This document shows, piece after piece, positions 15,504-24,326 of a stretch of 64,000 bases of DNA. Position 1 is the stretch's first letter, and each line of letters opens with the position of its first letter. The stretch comes from Anaerolineales bacterium (GTDB lineage Bacteria; Chloroflexota; Anaerolineae; Anaerolineales; Villigracilaceae): NCBI GenBank assembly GCA_015075725.1, contig JABTTV010000001.1, forward strand, positions 868,001 to 932,000. The letters are read 5' to 3'. Made by a program: the position numbers and the translations under genes. The notes under the pieces were generated by a model. The model worked only from the letters and a program-made list of their open reading frames with translations. It was not told where the DNA came from and ran no database searches.

Positions 15504-16712
15504 TTATATCGCTCCCTTATCCTTCAATGCAGCCACGTCCTCTGCGGAAAAATTCAACAGACCTTTGAGAACTTCCTCCGTGTGCTCACCCAGCATCGGG
15601 GGCGGTTTTTGGATCGCTGCCGGGGTGGAGGAAAATTTATAGGGAAAACCGGGCAGTTTCAAGGTCCCGGCTGAGGCGTGTTCGGATTCAAGGATCATGT
15701 CACGCGCGCGGGCATGCGGCAGGTCGAACACCTCCGGCACGGTATTGATTCGTCCGCATGGCAAACCCGCTTTCACCAATTGTTCCAGCCAATGGTCGGC
15801 GTTTTGCCGGGAAAAGATCTTATTTAATTCTTCAGCGAGGATGGAACGATTCTCGACGCGCCTGCGGTTGGTCTCGAAACGCGAATCGGTCTTCCATTCC
15901 GGCCGGTTCAACACATCGCACAAAATGCCCCACTGTTTTTCGTTGGCGACGCCCAACACAAACCAACTGTCGCGCGCCTGGAACGAATCATACGGAACAA
16001 GGTTGGGATGGGCATTGCCCAGGCGTTTGGGCGGTTTGCCGCCAACCAGATAATTCGAAGCGACGTTCGTGAGCAGGGCAAGATGCGAATCAAAAAGGGA
16101 AATATCCACCAATTGGCCTTCGCCCGTTACATCCCTTGCGCGCAGCGCAGCCAGAATTGCCGTGGAGGCGAACATTCCGGAAGTTATATCAATGATCGGA
16201 ATCCCCACACGGGATTGCGGACCTTCAACGGAACCCGTAATGCTCATCATTCCTCCCTCGGCTTGAAGAACCGCATCGTACCCCGGGCGGTCTGCATACG
16301 GACCCGTGCGGCCGTATCCGCTCACCGAGCAGTAGATCAGCCTGGGATTTAAAGCATGCATCTCCGCGTAGCCCAAACCGAGTTTATCCAGATCGCCTGT
16401 ACGATAATTTTCGACGAGCACATCGCACACGCCCGCGAGTTTGCGAAGGATATCCTGCCCTTCCCTGCTTTGAATGTTGACGGTGATACTGCGTTTGTTC
16501 CGGTTCGCGGCAATGAAATACGCCGACTCGCCGGGATAATTCCCATACGGCTCGCCCACGAACGGCGGTCCCCAGCCGCGCGTCTCATCGCCGACCCCGG
16601 GACGTTCCACTTTGATCACGTCCGCGCCAAGGTCTCCAAGCATCATCGTGCAGTATGGTCCCGCCAGCGCGCGGGTGATATCGAGAATGCGAATGCCGTT
16701 GAGAGGTTGCAT
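15504..16712 (-). CDS. CaiB/BaiF-family (class III) CoA transferase
   Basis: A 402-residue protein of the formyl-CoA/carnitine-CoA transferase family, which moves CoA between carboxylic acids through an aspartyl-CoA thioester. The N-terminus L-N-G-I-R-I-L-D-I-T-R-A-L-A-G-P and the CoA-site segment E-R-P-G-V-G-D are clear. The probable catalytic Asp is D175 in PIIDITSGM, and RPGYDAVLQAEGGMMSITG precedes it. Length is normal. No linked acyl-CoA metabolism genes are visible, so the substrate is unknown. Confidence 0.9.
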   Translation of the reverse strand: MQPLNGIRILDITRALAGPYCTMMLGDLGADVIKVERPGVGDETRGWGPPFVGEPYGNYPGESAYFIAANRNKRSITVNIQSREGQDILRKLAGVCDVLVENYRTGDLDKLGLGYAEMHALNPRLIYCSVSGYGRTGPYADRPGYDAVLQAEGGMMSITGSVEGPQSRVGIPIIDITSGMFASTAILAALRARDVTGEGQLVDISLFDSHLALLTNVASNYLVGGKPPKRLGNAHPNLVPYDSFQARDSWFVLGVANEKQWGILCDVLNRPEWKTDSRFETNRRRVENRSILAEELNKIFSRQNADHWLEQLVKAGLPCGRINTVPEVFDLPHARARDMILESEHASAGTLKLPGFPYKFSSTPAAIQKPPPMLGEHTEEVLKGLLNFSAEDVAALKDKGAI

Positions 16713-16981
16713 GGGGTTTGTCCGTCGAGATGGAATGGTACACGGCAGTATAAACCGTTATTCGATGAAATACAATCAACGGCCATTTGGGATGGATCTG
16801 CCACTTACGGCTGCCAGACGGGAGAACCGCCTTTGATATCGAAATCGGTCAGAGGCAGAATGGACAAAAACGATATTTCGCATGGATCTCGTCCTCTGCC
16901 CGGTTGTGGATAGGAATTGGTATCGCATCTCAATTTTATCGGTTGTGTTTAAGCAATCGAAGGACATAGAAAGGAATGACG

Positions 16982-17434
16982 ATGGAAACGTTTTTCGCCG
17001 ACTGCCTGAACAATATGCAAGAACTGCACAGCGACATCGGAAATGCGCTCGAGGGACTCTCGCTTGAAGCGCTGGATTGGTCGCCAAAGCCCGGCGTGAA
17101 CCCGATCTCGGTCCTGGTCGTCCACCTGACAGGTTCTCAAAAGTTCCTGTTTGGGGAGGTCATTCAAGGACAGGACGTGCATCGCGACCGCGACGCAGAA
17201 TTCCGCGCGAAGGGACTGACTTCCAGCCAGTTGACCCAACGCCTTACCGGGAGCCTCGAATTTATCAAAAGCGTGATGGAAGGATTGACTCCCGCCGACC
17301 TTGACCGCAAATGCATGTTCCGCACGCGCGAAGTGACCGTCGGCTGGGTGATCGGTCATTCCCTGAAGCACACCGCAACCCATCTGGGTCATATCCAGGT
17401 AATGCGGGATATGTGGCTTCACTTAAACTCATGA
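16982..17434 (+). CDS. DinB-family protein
   Basis: A 150-residue DinB-type four-helix protein. The ATG at 16982 is preferred over that at 16976 because AAGGA sits 6 nt before it. Metal ligands fit V-V-H-L-T-G (about 49) and H-S-L-K-H-T-A-T-H-L-G-H (about 126-134). It is 26 nt upstream of a close paralogue (17460), sharing R-D-R-D-A-E-F-R and H-x-x-x-H-L-G-H, so the two arose by tandem duplication. Confidence 0.85.
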   Translation: METFFADCLNNMQELHSDIGNALEGLSLEALDWSPKPGVNPISVLVVHLTGSQKFLFGEVIQGQDVHRDRDAEFRAKGLTSSQLTQRLTGSLEFIKSVMEGLTPADLDRKCMFRTREVTVGWVIGHSLKHTATHLGHIQVMRDMWLHLNS

Positions 17435-17459
17435 ACCCGAATTACAAATTGACTGGAAA

Positions 17460-17921
17460 GTGACGGAAACGATGCAATCCTTTTTTGCTGATTATCTGAA
17501 CCTGCTCAGAAAATGTCACGATGACATACGCAAGACCATGGACGGACTCCCGCCCGAAGCGCTCGACTGGACCCCCGGCGCGAACATGAATTCGATCTGC
17601 GTGCTGGTCTATCACATCACCGGCGCGGAACGGTTCTGGATCGGGGATGTCGCCGCCCAGGAACCGTCGAACCGCGACCGCGATGCGGAGTTCAGAGTAA
17701 AAAATCTGGGCGATGAATTCCTGCGCAGGCGGCTCGTTGACAGTTTTGCATATGCAACAGCCAAACTGGAACAACTCACCCTGCAAGACCTCGAAACGCT
17801 CCGCACGTCATCGCGCGGGACGTTCACCATCGGCTGGTCCCTGTTGCACGCGCTCGAACATTCCCACCTGCATCTTGGTCATTTGCAGATCACGCGTCAA
17901 CTTTGGGATCAGCGCCGATAA
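17460..17921 (+). CDS. DinB-family protein, tandem paralogue
   Basis: A 153-residue DinB-type protein starting with GTG at 17460; an ATG at 17472 is also possible, but alignment with the neighbour favours the GTG. Conserved text includes VLVYHITGAERFWIGDV, RDRDAEFR and L-E-H-S-H-L-H-L-G-H with the last metal-binding histidines. Same operon as 16982-17434. The two proteins may form a heterodimer, as DinB proteins often dimerise. Confidence 0.85.
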   Translation: MTETMQSFFADYLNLLRKCHDDIRKTMDGLPPEALDWTPGANMNSICVLVYHITGAERFWIGDVAAQEPSNRDRDAEFRVKNLGDEFLRRRLVDSFAYATAKLEQLTLQDLETLRTSSRGTFTIGWSLLHALEHSHLHLGHLQITRQLWDQRR

Positions 17922-17956
17922 ATGGATGATCTTTCCAATCGCCCATTTATCATCGT

Positions 17957-19936
17957 TCAAACTTTCTCGGCACGGAACTGCGTCTCGTACAACTGGGAAT
18001 ATAAACCGTTGAGGGAAAGCAGTTCTGCATGCGTGCCTCTCTCGACGATTCTTCCCCGATCCATGACCAGAATCAAATCGGCGGCAAGGATCGTAGAAAG
18101 GCGGTGGGCAATTACGATGCTCGTGCGCCCAGCCATTACCCGCTTCAACGCCTCTTGAATCAACGCTTCGGATTCGCTGTCGAGCGAACTGGTCGCTTCA
18201 TCCAAAACAAGAATGCGCGGATTTTTCAAGATCACGCGCGCCAAGGCAATGCGTTGCTTTTCGCCGCCGCTCAGTCGATATCCCCGCTCGCCGACGATGG
18301 TGTCGTACCCTTCGGGCAAATCCATGATGAAGTTGTGGATATTGGCGGCTTTTGCGGCGGACTCGATCTCTTCTTGTGTCGCATCCGGTTTGGCGTAGGT
18401 CAGGTTGGTGCGGATGGTGTCGTGGAAGAGATAGGTCTCCTGCGTGACCATGCCGATGGAATGGGATAACGATTCAAGCGTGACATCTTTGAGGTTATGC
18501 CCGTCAATGCGGATCAAGCCATCGCTTGGGTCGTAAAGGCGCGGGATGAGATAGGTCACAGTGGTTTTGCCTGCGCCGGAGGGACCAACCAAAGCGATCA
18601 ACTGTCCGGGCCGGGCGGTAAAGGAGATTCCTTCCAGGGCGACGTCTCTGGCTTGAGAGATTGAATCAGGCTCGGGGGGGTCTGAGGCGCTTCCATCCCG
18701 ACGACGGACAATGGACGACGGACCATCTGCAGTCTTCGGTCCGCGGTCATTTCCATTCCCTCCGCTGAAAACGGCTTTTACATCCTCCATCCTCCCGTAG
18801 CGTTTTACATCTTTCAAAAGGATCGATTCGTCGACCTTGTAATTGAAAGTGACGTTATCGAATTGCAATTCACCTTTGACTTCTTTGAGTTCGATGGCAT
18901 TCTCTTTTTCGGCAATGTCTTGAGGTAAATCCACGATCTCGAAGACGCGCTCGAAACTTACCATCGATGTGGAGAAATCCACAGGCGCGCTGGCGAGACC
19001 TTGCAAGGTTCCATACAGTTGACCGAGATACGAACCGAATGCGACGATGGTACCGACAGTGAACACGTCGGTGATGACGAAGTATCCGCCCAGCCCGTAC
19101 ACGAGCGCCGTGCCCACTGCCGTGACCAGACCGAATATGACAAAGAATGTCGAACCGATCACCGCCCGTCTGATTCCGATATCGCGGACATTCGCCGCGC
19201 GTTCGCGGAAGCGTTTCTCCTCTTCGCGGGTGCGCCCGAAAAGTTTGACGAGCAGCGCGCCGCCGATGTTGAGGGTCTCGTTCATGTGCGCGTTCATCTG
19301 CGCGTTCGTGTCCATGGCTTGACGGGCGATGTCGCGTAAAACGGTTCCAAGCCTTTGAGCGACGACGATGAACAGCGGCAGGATGAGCACACTGACCAGC
19401 GTGAGCCGCCATTCCAAGGTAAGCATCACCGCAAGCAAAGCGATGGCTTCGATAAGATTGGTCACGATGTTGACGATGGTGTTACTGATGGCGTTCTGCG
19501 CGCCGACCACGTCGCTGTTGAGGCGCGACATGAGTTCGCCGGTTTTGGTGTTCGTGAAGAAACGTAATGACATCCGTTGCAGGCGCGAGAAGAGCGCGGA
19601 ACGCAGATCGAAGATCACGCCTTCACCAACGGTGGAATTGAGCCGCCGCTGAACGACGCTGATCGCGCCGTTGAGCGCGGGGATGAAGAGCAGCGCCAGT
19701 CCGAGCCAGATGAGCCGCTGTGTATCCTTGGCGGGCAACACCACGTCGATCATGTTACGGAAGATGAGCGGGGTCAGCAGGGAAATGCCCGTGCTGAGCA
19801 AAATCGTGACAAGCATGCCCGCGATATGTCCCCAATAAGGTTTGGCATAATTGAGAACGCGCAATAAAAGCTCGCGGGTGACCTTGGGCTTTTCGTCGCC
19901 CTGGCGCATTGCCATGAACCAGCCGTATCCGTGCAT
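17957..19936 (-). CDS. ABC exporter, fused permease and ATPase (type IV / MsbA-like)
   Basis: A 659-residue half-transporter. The membrane domain (about 20-330) has six hydrophobic segments, and the ATPase domain has Walker A GPSGAGKT (451-458), signature LSGGE (555-559), Walker B ILVLDE (575-580) and H611. AAGGAG lies 8 nt before the ATG at 19936. An unusual insert of about 58 residues (about 372-430) interrupts the ATPase domain between its first strands and Walker A. It is Gly/Asp/Ser/Pro rich and is encoded by a direct-repeat sequence at 18697-18750. A homodimer exporting lipid, drug or peptide is likely. Confidence 0.9.
   Translation of the reverse strand: MHGYGWFMAMRQGDEKPKVTRELLLRVLNYAKPYWGHIAGMLVTILLSTGISLLTPLIFRNMIDVVLPAKDTQRLIWLGLALLFIPALNGAISVVQRRLNSTVGEGVIFDLRSALFSRLQRMSLRFFTNTKTGELMSRLNSDVVGAQNAISNTIVNIVTNLIEAIALLAVMLTLEWRLTLVSVLILPLFIVVAQRLGTVLRDIARQAMDTNAQMNAHMNETLNIGGALLVKLFGRTREEEKRFRERAANVRDIGIRRAVIGSTFFVIFGLVTAVGTALVYGLGGYFVITDVFTVGTIVAFGSYLGQLYGTLQGLASAPVDFSTSMVSFERVFEIVDLPQDIAEKENAIELKEVKGELQFDNVTFNYKVDESILLKDVKRYGRMEDVKAVFSGGNGNDRGPKTADGPSSIVRRRDGSASDPPEPDSISQARDVALEGISFTARPGQLIALVGPSGAGKTTVTYLIPRLYDPSDGLIRIDGHNLKDVTLESLSHSIGMVTQETYLFHDTIRTNLTYAKPDATQEEIESAAKAANIHNFIMDLPEGYDTIVGERGYRLSGGEKQRIALARVILKNPRILVLDEATSSLDSESEALIQEALKRVMAGRTSIVIAHRLSTILAADLILVMDRGRIVERGTHAELLSLNGLYSQLYETQFRAEKV
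18697..18750. repeat. Dispersed repeat inserted in frame in the ABC exporter gene
   Basis: CGACGACGGAC occurs twice in tandem (about 18700 and 18713), followed by CATCTGCAGTCTTCGGTCC and GCGGTC. On the coding strand this gives the string GPKTADGPSSIVRRRDG, which is foreign to ABC ATPases. Repeat-like intergenic text of this type appears to have entered the gene without breaking the frame. Confidence 0.55.
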
Positions 19937-19954
19937 AAAGTTGTCTCCTTGATC

Positions 19955-20008
19955 GTAGGGACACGATACACCTGCCCAGACCGCAGGTGCTGGGTATCGT
20001 GTCCCTAC
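19955..20008. repeat. Palindromic repeat between divergent genes
   Basis: GTAGGGACACGATA at 19955 pairs with TATCGTGTCCCTAC ending at 20008; an inner pair CACCTGC/GCAGGTG extends the stem. The 54-bp palindrome lies 18 bp upstream of the ABC exporter start, where it could form a cruciform or an RNA hairpin, and it looks like another dispersed element. Confidence 0.75.
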
Positions 20009-20122
20009 AATTTACATGTCTTCTATTTTGCCTTCGCAGATGAGTTTGGTCAACTGGACAAAGGGAGAGGTTAATGAAAGTCTGACATCCCAAAAGGTAT
20101 AATCTTCGAGGAGATATTTACC

Positions 20123-20470
20123 ATGCCCACTAAAACACCAGCCATCGTGTCCCTTATCATTACCATTGTTCTACTATTGCTTGGCGGATCGGTCGTCATG
20201 TTCGGACTGCTGATCATGCTGAACGGATTCAACGACAGTTCGGGCGGTCCCGCCCTGCTCGCAAGTTTGGTCTGCAACATCATCAGCATCATCCTTGCCG
20301 CGATATTGGCATGGAGGCTGCCGCGCTGGCTTGTTAACAAATTCGACTGGAATACCGTCATCGCCGTGGCGGTCTCCGTGCTTGCAGGCTTGATCGCAGG
20401 CGGGATCCTTCAATTTATATCCATGTTCATCGGCATGATCGTGGCGGACGCAATCTGGAATGCGCGGTAG
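20123..20470 (+). CDS. Small polytopic membrane protein
   Basis: A 115-residue very hydrophobic protein with four predicted membrane segments (about 8-33, 43-63, 79-95 and 97-112) and almost no soluble loops. GGAGATATT precedes the ATG. No family recognised; the length and topology resemble many uncharacterised small integral membrane proteins. Confidence 0.65.
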   Translation: MPTKTPAIVSLIITIVLLLLGGSVVMFGLLIMLNGFNDSSGGPALLASLVCNIISIILAAILAWRLPRWLVNKFDWNTVIAVAVSVLAGLIAGGILQFISMFIGMIVADAIWNAR

Positions 20471-20505
20471 GAACCGACAATTATCCCGTGCGTGGACGGG
20501 TCGTT

Positions 20506-20910
20506 CTATTCGTCAATCACTTCGATATCATGCGTGATCTCAATGACATCCCTTAGGGTGGCGTACACCGAGCAATACTTTTCTTCGCTCAATTGAACAG
20601 CCCTTCTTACCTTCTTTGGATCGAGTCCCCTGCCGATGACCTGATAATGGATGTGGATTTTTCGAAACCTCCAGGGCGGAGTCTCATCCTGCACCGCCTC
20701 AGCGCGGACCTGGAGCTGCTTCAGTTCCTGACGCTGTTTCCTCAGGATTTCAACGACATCATAGGCGGAACATCCGATCAACGCCGCAGACAATAGGTCC
20801 GACGAACCGAATCCGCGCCCCATGTTTACGTTGATTCGATGCCCGGATGCATCCCGAACCGTAAAGAAGTCCACCGGATCCCAATTCAGAATTACTTGAT
20901 TCGACATCAT
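20506..20910 (-). CDS. OsmC-family protein
   Basis: A 134-residue OsmC/Ohr-like protein. The two redox cysteines fit G-C-S-A-Y-D-V-V-E-I-L (C48) and E-E-K-Y-C-S-V-Y (C112). Members reduce organic hydroperoxides or fatty-acid peroxides through a Cys pair, with electrons from lipoyl or thiol systems. The N-terminus is shorter than in OsmC itself and resembles the YhfA-like subgroup, so peroxide activity is not certain. It is divergent from the PRPP synthetase gene, 107 nt away. Confidence 0.85.
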   Translation of the reverse strand: MMSNQVILNWDPVDFFTVRDASGHRINVNMGRGFGSSDLLSAALIGCSAYDVVEILRKQRQELKQLQVRAEAVQDETPPWRFRKIHIHYQVIGRGLDPKKVRRAVQLSEEKYCSVYATLRDVIEITHDIEVIDE

Positions 20911-21017
20911 GCGGGCAGTATAGCATTAACGCGGAACGGGCGTTCCCCTGCGTCCGCTAGCGCATAAATCCCCGCTCTGTGCGATAATCGAAGCGCATTC
21001 CGTGAATGGAGGAAAGC

Positions 21018-21992
21018 ATGACCCAACGCCCGATCCCCGCCGACGAAGTCCGCGTGTTCAGCGGCAGGTCGAACAAACCCCTCGCCCAAAGCATCGCCGC
21101 CGAACTGGGAGTCCCGCTCGAAAAGACGCACCATAAAAAATTCAGCAACGACAACATGTACATTCAACTCGGCGCGAGCGTGCGGTATCGCCGGGTTTAC
21201 ATCGTGCAATCGTTGACGCCGCCGGTCAACGATAATTTGATGGAACTGCTGATGATGATCGACATCGCCCGCGACGCTGCCGCTTCCGAAGTCCACGCCA
21301 TCATCCCGTATTACTCCTTCGGGCGGTCGGATAAAAAGGATGCGCCGCGCATTTCGATTACTGCCCGTCTCGTGGCAGACCTGTTGAAGACTGCAGGCGC
21401 GACCCACGTCATGAGCATGATGTTCCACTCACCGCAGGTGCATGGGTTCTTCCACATCCCCACCGACCCGTTGAGCAGCCGTCCCGTCTTTCAAAAATAT
21501 CTCGAGGACCGCGACATGAACGGCACGATCATCGTCGCGCCGGATATGGGTCAGGCAAAATCTGCGGCGCGGTTTGCAAAAAGCCTGAGCCTGCCGGTCG
21601 CCGCCGGAAACAAGGAACGCGTCTCGGATACGAAGGTCATCATCAGCGGATTGGTGGGAAATCAAGTGAAGGGACACAAACGCGCGTTGATCTACGACGA
21701 CGAGATCGCCACAGGCGGCTCCATCACGGAATTGACCCGCGTGCTCATCAAGGAAGGCGTGAGGGAAATTTTGGTGATGTGTACGCACGGGGTCTTCACC
21801 CGCGGCGGATTGGAAAAACTCGCCGCCATCCCCCAAATCAAAGAGATCGTAACCACCGATACGGTTCACATCCCCAAAAGGAAACGCCATCCCAAATTGA
21901 CGGTATTATCTGTGGCTAATATCTTCGCCGATTCCATCGGTCATAACTTCAACCGTGAATCCATCGGCGATTTGTTTGTGTTTGGGGAATGA
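21018..21992 (+). CDS. prs: Ribose-phosphate pyrophosphokinase (PRPP synthetase)
   Basis: A 324-residue enzyme that makes PRPP from ribose 5-phosphate and ATP for nucleotide, His and Trp synthesis. The ATG at 21018 is chosen over 21006 because GGAGG lies in between at the right distance. The PRPP loop is IYDDEIATGGSI (class-typical DD-x-x-x-T-G-G), the flexible loop keeps N-K-E-R, and the N-terminal half has F-S-G-R-S-N-K-P-L-A and the PYYSFGRSDKKD segment. The E-I-A in the loop and K-E-R instead of K-R-R make it a divergent member. Convergent with the HEAT-repeat gene. Confidence 0.92.
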   Translation: MTQRPIPADEVRVFSGRSNKPLAQSIAAELGVPLEKTHHKKFSNDNMYIQLGASVRYRRVYIVQSLTPPVNDNLMELLMMIDIARDAAASEVHAIIPYYSFGRSDKKDAPRISITARLVADLLKTAGATHVMSMMFHSPQVHGFFHIPTDPLSSRPVFQKYLEDRDMNGTIIVAPDMGQAKSAARFAKSLSLPVAAGNKERVSDTKVIISGLVGNQVKGHKRALIYDDEIATGGSITELTRVLIKEGVREILVMCTHGVFTRGGLEKLAAIPQIKEIVTTDTVHIPKRKRHPKLTVLSVANIFADSIGHNFNRESIGDLFVFGE

Positions 21993-21999
21993 CCGGACT

Positions 22000-22057
22000 C
22001 GAAAGTCTCGAGACTTTCGAATAACTTCCGAGTCCAAAGTCTGGAGACTTTGGACTC
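22000..22057. terminator. Two adjacent palindromes between convergent genes, likely bidirectional terminator
   Basis: CGAAAGTCTCGAGACTTTCG (22000-22019) is a perfect 20-bp palindrome. A second one at 22030-22057 has arms GAGTCCAAAGTC and GACTTTGGACTC and is followed by CTTCTTGCTCTCC. Both lie between the stops of prs and the HEAT-repeat gene. The related core AAAGTCT..AGACTTT in both suggests that they are copies of one dispersed repeat put to use as a terminator. Confidence 0.65.
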
Positions 22058-22076
22058 CTTCTTGCTCTCCTTCTAG

Positions 22077-23066
22077 CTAGCGTTCTTCTTCATCTTCATC
22101 GAACTCGCTCAAGTCTTCGTCTTCATCCAGCGACATCATATCGAACCGGTCCAACTGTTCGTTGAAATCCAGGTTCTCGAGCGCGTCTTCGAGGAATTCT
22201 GTTACATCCTCATCGTCTGAATTATCGAGCATATTAAGGATGTAGGTCCGCGCATCTTCCCCGCCAATCTGGCTCAACGCCCAGATCGCCGCCATGGTGA
22301 CGTTATCGTCCTCTTCCTCGTCTTCGAGCATCTTCAACATGATCGGTCCGGCTTCTTCGATGGCGAGTTCCCCCGCCGCTTCCGCCGCCACATACCGGAC
22401 CCGCGGGTCGGAGTCCAACAGTTTGGAGACCACGCTGTCGCTCCAACGGTTATCGTGAGAACGTCCCATCGCGCGCAGGGCGCTTGCCACCCAGAGCGGA
22501 TCTTCCCGCTCGTACGCAGATTCGAGAATCCCAACCGCATCCTCCCTGCCCGAATAACCGAAGGCTTCCAAAGCCTGTCTGCGCAACGCCGGATTCTCGT
22601 CGCTGCGGATGACCGAGATCAACGCATCTTCGATTTTGTGGAGACGTTTTTCATCGAGTTCTTCCAACTCGCCCAGCAGGACGAATTCGCCCAGCAACAT
22701 CGCCGCCTTCAAACGCGGAGCGAGATCGGGATCACCCTGGAAAATGTTCAATAACGCATCCACAAGCCTGGGGTCGTCTGATTCGGCGAGGAGTCCCAAA
22801 GCCCGGGCGCGGACTTCAGAGTCCGGGTCGTCCAGAAGCGCTTTCCCGATCTCCTCGAAGGAAACGATGGTGTCTTCATCCAAATAGGAAGTCAGGCCGT
22901 CCAGCAAAAGGGTTTTGCGTTTTATGGGCACGTTCTTCCACGCATCCAGAAAGAGACGCAGGGATTTCGGGTCGAGGTCGGAATAATAGGAAAGATGGGC
23001 CTGCGGGATATCCTTCTTGGAATCGAGCAGGGCGGCGAGCACGGATTGGAAAGTGGTCTCAGCCAT
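22077..23066 (-). CDS. HEAT-repeat protein
   Basis: A 329-residue all-helical repeat protein with at least six HEAT-like units (for example DPDSEVRARALGLLAESDDPRLVDALL and RRQALEAFGYSGREDAVGILESAYER) and a very acidic C-terminal tail (DEDEDLSEFDEDEEER). It starts 3 nt after the RseP-type protease gene ends, so the two are in one operon. HEAT scaffolds bind other proteins; a role near the membrane protease is possible but not shown. Confidence 0.85.
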   Translation of the reverse strand: MAETTFQSVLAALLDSKKDIPQAHLSYYSDLDPKSLRLFLDAWKNVPIKRKTLLLDGLTSYLDEDTIVSFEEIGKALLDDPDSEVRARALGLLAESDDPRLVDALLNIFQGDPDLAPRLKAAMLLGEFVLLGELEELDEKRLHKIEDALISVIRSDENPALRRQALEAFGYSGREDAVGILESAYEREDPLWVASALRAMGRSHDNRWSDSVVSKLLDSDPRVRYVAAEAAGELAIEEAGPIMLKMLEDEEEDDNVTMAAIWALSQIGGEDARTYILNMLDNSDDEDVTEFLEDALENLDFNEQLDRFDMMSLDEDEDLSEFDEDEEER

Positions 23067-23069
23067 GTG

Positions 23070-24182
23070 TTATGGGATAAGTTGCGCGGGATTCACAAAG
23101 TCCATGATGTTTACGAACAACATCAAGCCGATGAGCAGAAGCATGGCGATCCCGTTGACCATGTTTTCCCATTCGGTGGGGATGCGTTTCTTGAAAAGGA
23201 TCTCGGGCAGCGTGAAAAGGATTCGTCCGCCGTCGAGCGCGGGGATGGGAAAGAGATTGAACACGCCCAGCGAAACGCTCAGCAACCCGACCAGGTTGAG
23301 CGTGAAGTTCGTGGGTTTGGGCGCGCTTCCTCCGCCGGTGGGCTGCACAGCCACTTCCTGCCTGCTGGTCACATCCTCCTGCACGGAATAATTGAAGAGG
23401 TCATAAATGCCTTTGAAACCGATCAACCGCGCCTGGTCAGGAGCGATGACGCCTTGAATCAGCGCGATCGGTAGATAGATAATGGTCGCGGCTTGCAAGC
23501 CGGTAATCGTCGCACCGCCTGCAAGGCTTTCGATCAAAGTTGCGGGCCGGGTGGGATAAGTCAATCCGATTCCCAGCGCGCCCTCCTGAGCCGTCCGGCT
23601 CGATAGCGGCGTTGCAGTCATTGTGATCAGTTCGCCGCCGCGGTTTATCACCAGTTCCACCGGTTGATCGAGATTTTCGCGAATGATTTCGATCGCGGGT
23701 TGGATGTCGGTCACATCCACACCGTTGATCGAAACGAGGATATCGCCCGGCTGAATATCCGCCTGTTGGGCGGGAGAATTCTCCGCCACCGTGTCGATCT
23801 TCACGCTTCCCGGCATAGGAATGCCCTCGGAAGCGATCAAGATGGTAAAGACGATCACCGCCGTTATCAAATTCATCAGAGGACCTGCGATAAGCACCAT
23901 CAAACGTTTCCATGGGCTCGCGGCGCCGTAACCGCCCGGAACATTCGGGTCGTTTTCGCCTTTTGGGCGCACAAATCCGCCCAGGGGCAGGGCATGAACC
24001 GTAAATTCCGTCCCCTGCCACCTGAAAAGAGTGGCAAGTTTATAAGACGGCAGGCCGAAGCCAAACTCCTCCACTTCGATCTTTGCCCAGCGTGCGGCGA
24101 TGAAATGCCCCAGTTCGTGAACGAAGATCATCCCGCCGAGCGCCAGAAAAAAGATGACCAGCGTCAAAATTCCAAATTCCAT
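23070..24182 (-). CDS. rseP: Site-2 (M50) zinc metalloprotease, RseP-like
   Basis: A 370-residue intramembrane protease. The zinc site is H-E-L-G-H in the first membrane helix (about 24-28), one PDZ domain lies at about 125-205 (NSPAQQADIQPGDILVSINGV), and the third ligand is in N-L-F-P-I-P-A-L-D-G-G-R near the C-terminus. RseP family members cleave membrane-bound anti-sigma factors and remnant signal peptides. One PDZ instead of two and a length of 370 fit Gram-positive and Chloroflexota members. AAGGA lies 10 nt before the start. Confidence 0.92.
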   Translation of the reverse strand: MEFGILTLVIFFLALGGMIFVHELGHFIAARWAKIEVEEFGFGLPSYKLATLFRWQGTEFTVHALPLGGFVRPKGENDPNVPGGYGAASPWKRLMVLIAGPLMNLITAVIVFTILIASEGIPMPGSVKIDTVAENSPAQQADIQPGDILVSINGVDVTDIQPAIEIIRENLDQPVELVINRGGELITMTATPLSSRTAQEGALGIGLTYPTRPATLIESLAGGATITGLQAATIIYLPIALIQGVIAPDQARLIGFKGIYDLFNYSVQEDVTSRQEVAVQPTGGGSAPKPTNFTLNLVGLLSVSLGVFNLFPIPALDGGRILFTLPEILFKKRIPTEWENMVNGIAMLLLIGLMLFVNIMDFVNPAQLIP

Positions 24183-24326
24183 TTTTTGTGATTCCTTTCA
24201 CGCGATAAGACGCGGTAATTCGATTATATCTTGCATGCGTTAATCTTTTCTAAGACGGATTCCCCCGCCTCTTTCCCCGCCCGGGCTTGATTCGGTTTTC
24301 TGCAGGCTTTTCTTCGTGAAAGCAGA

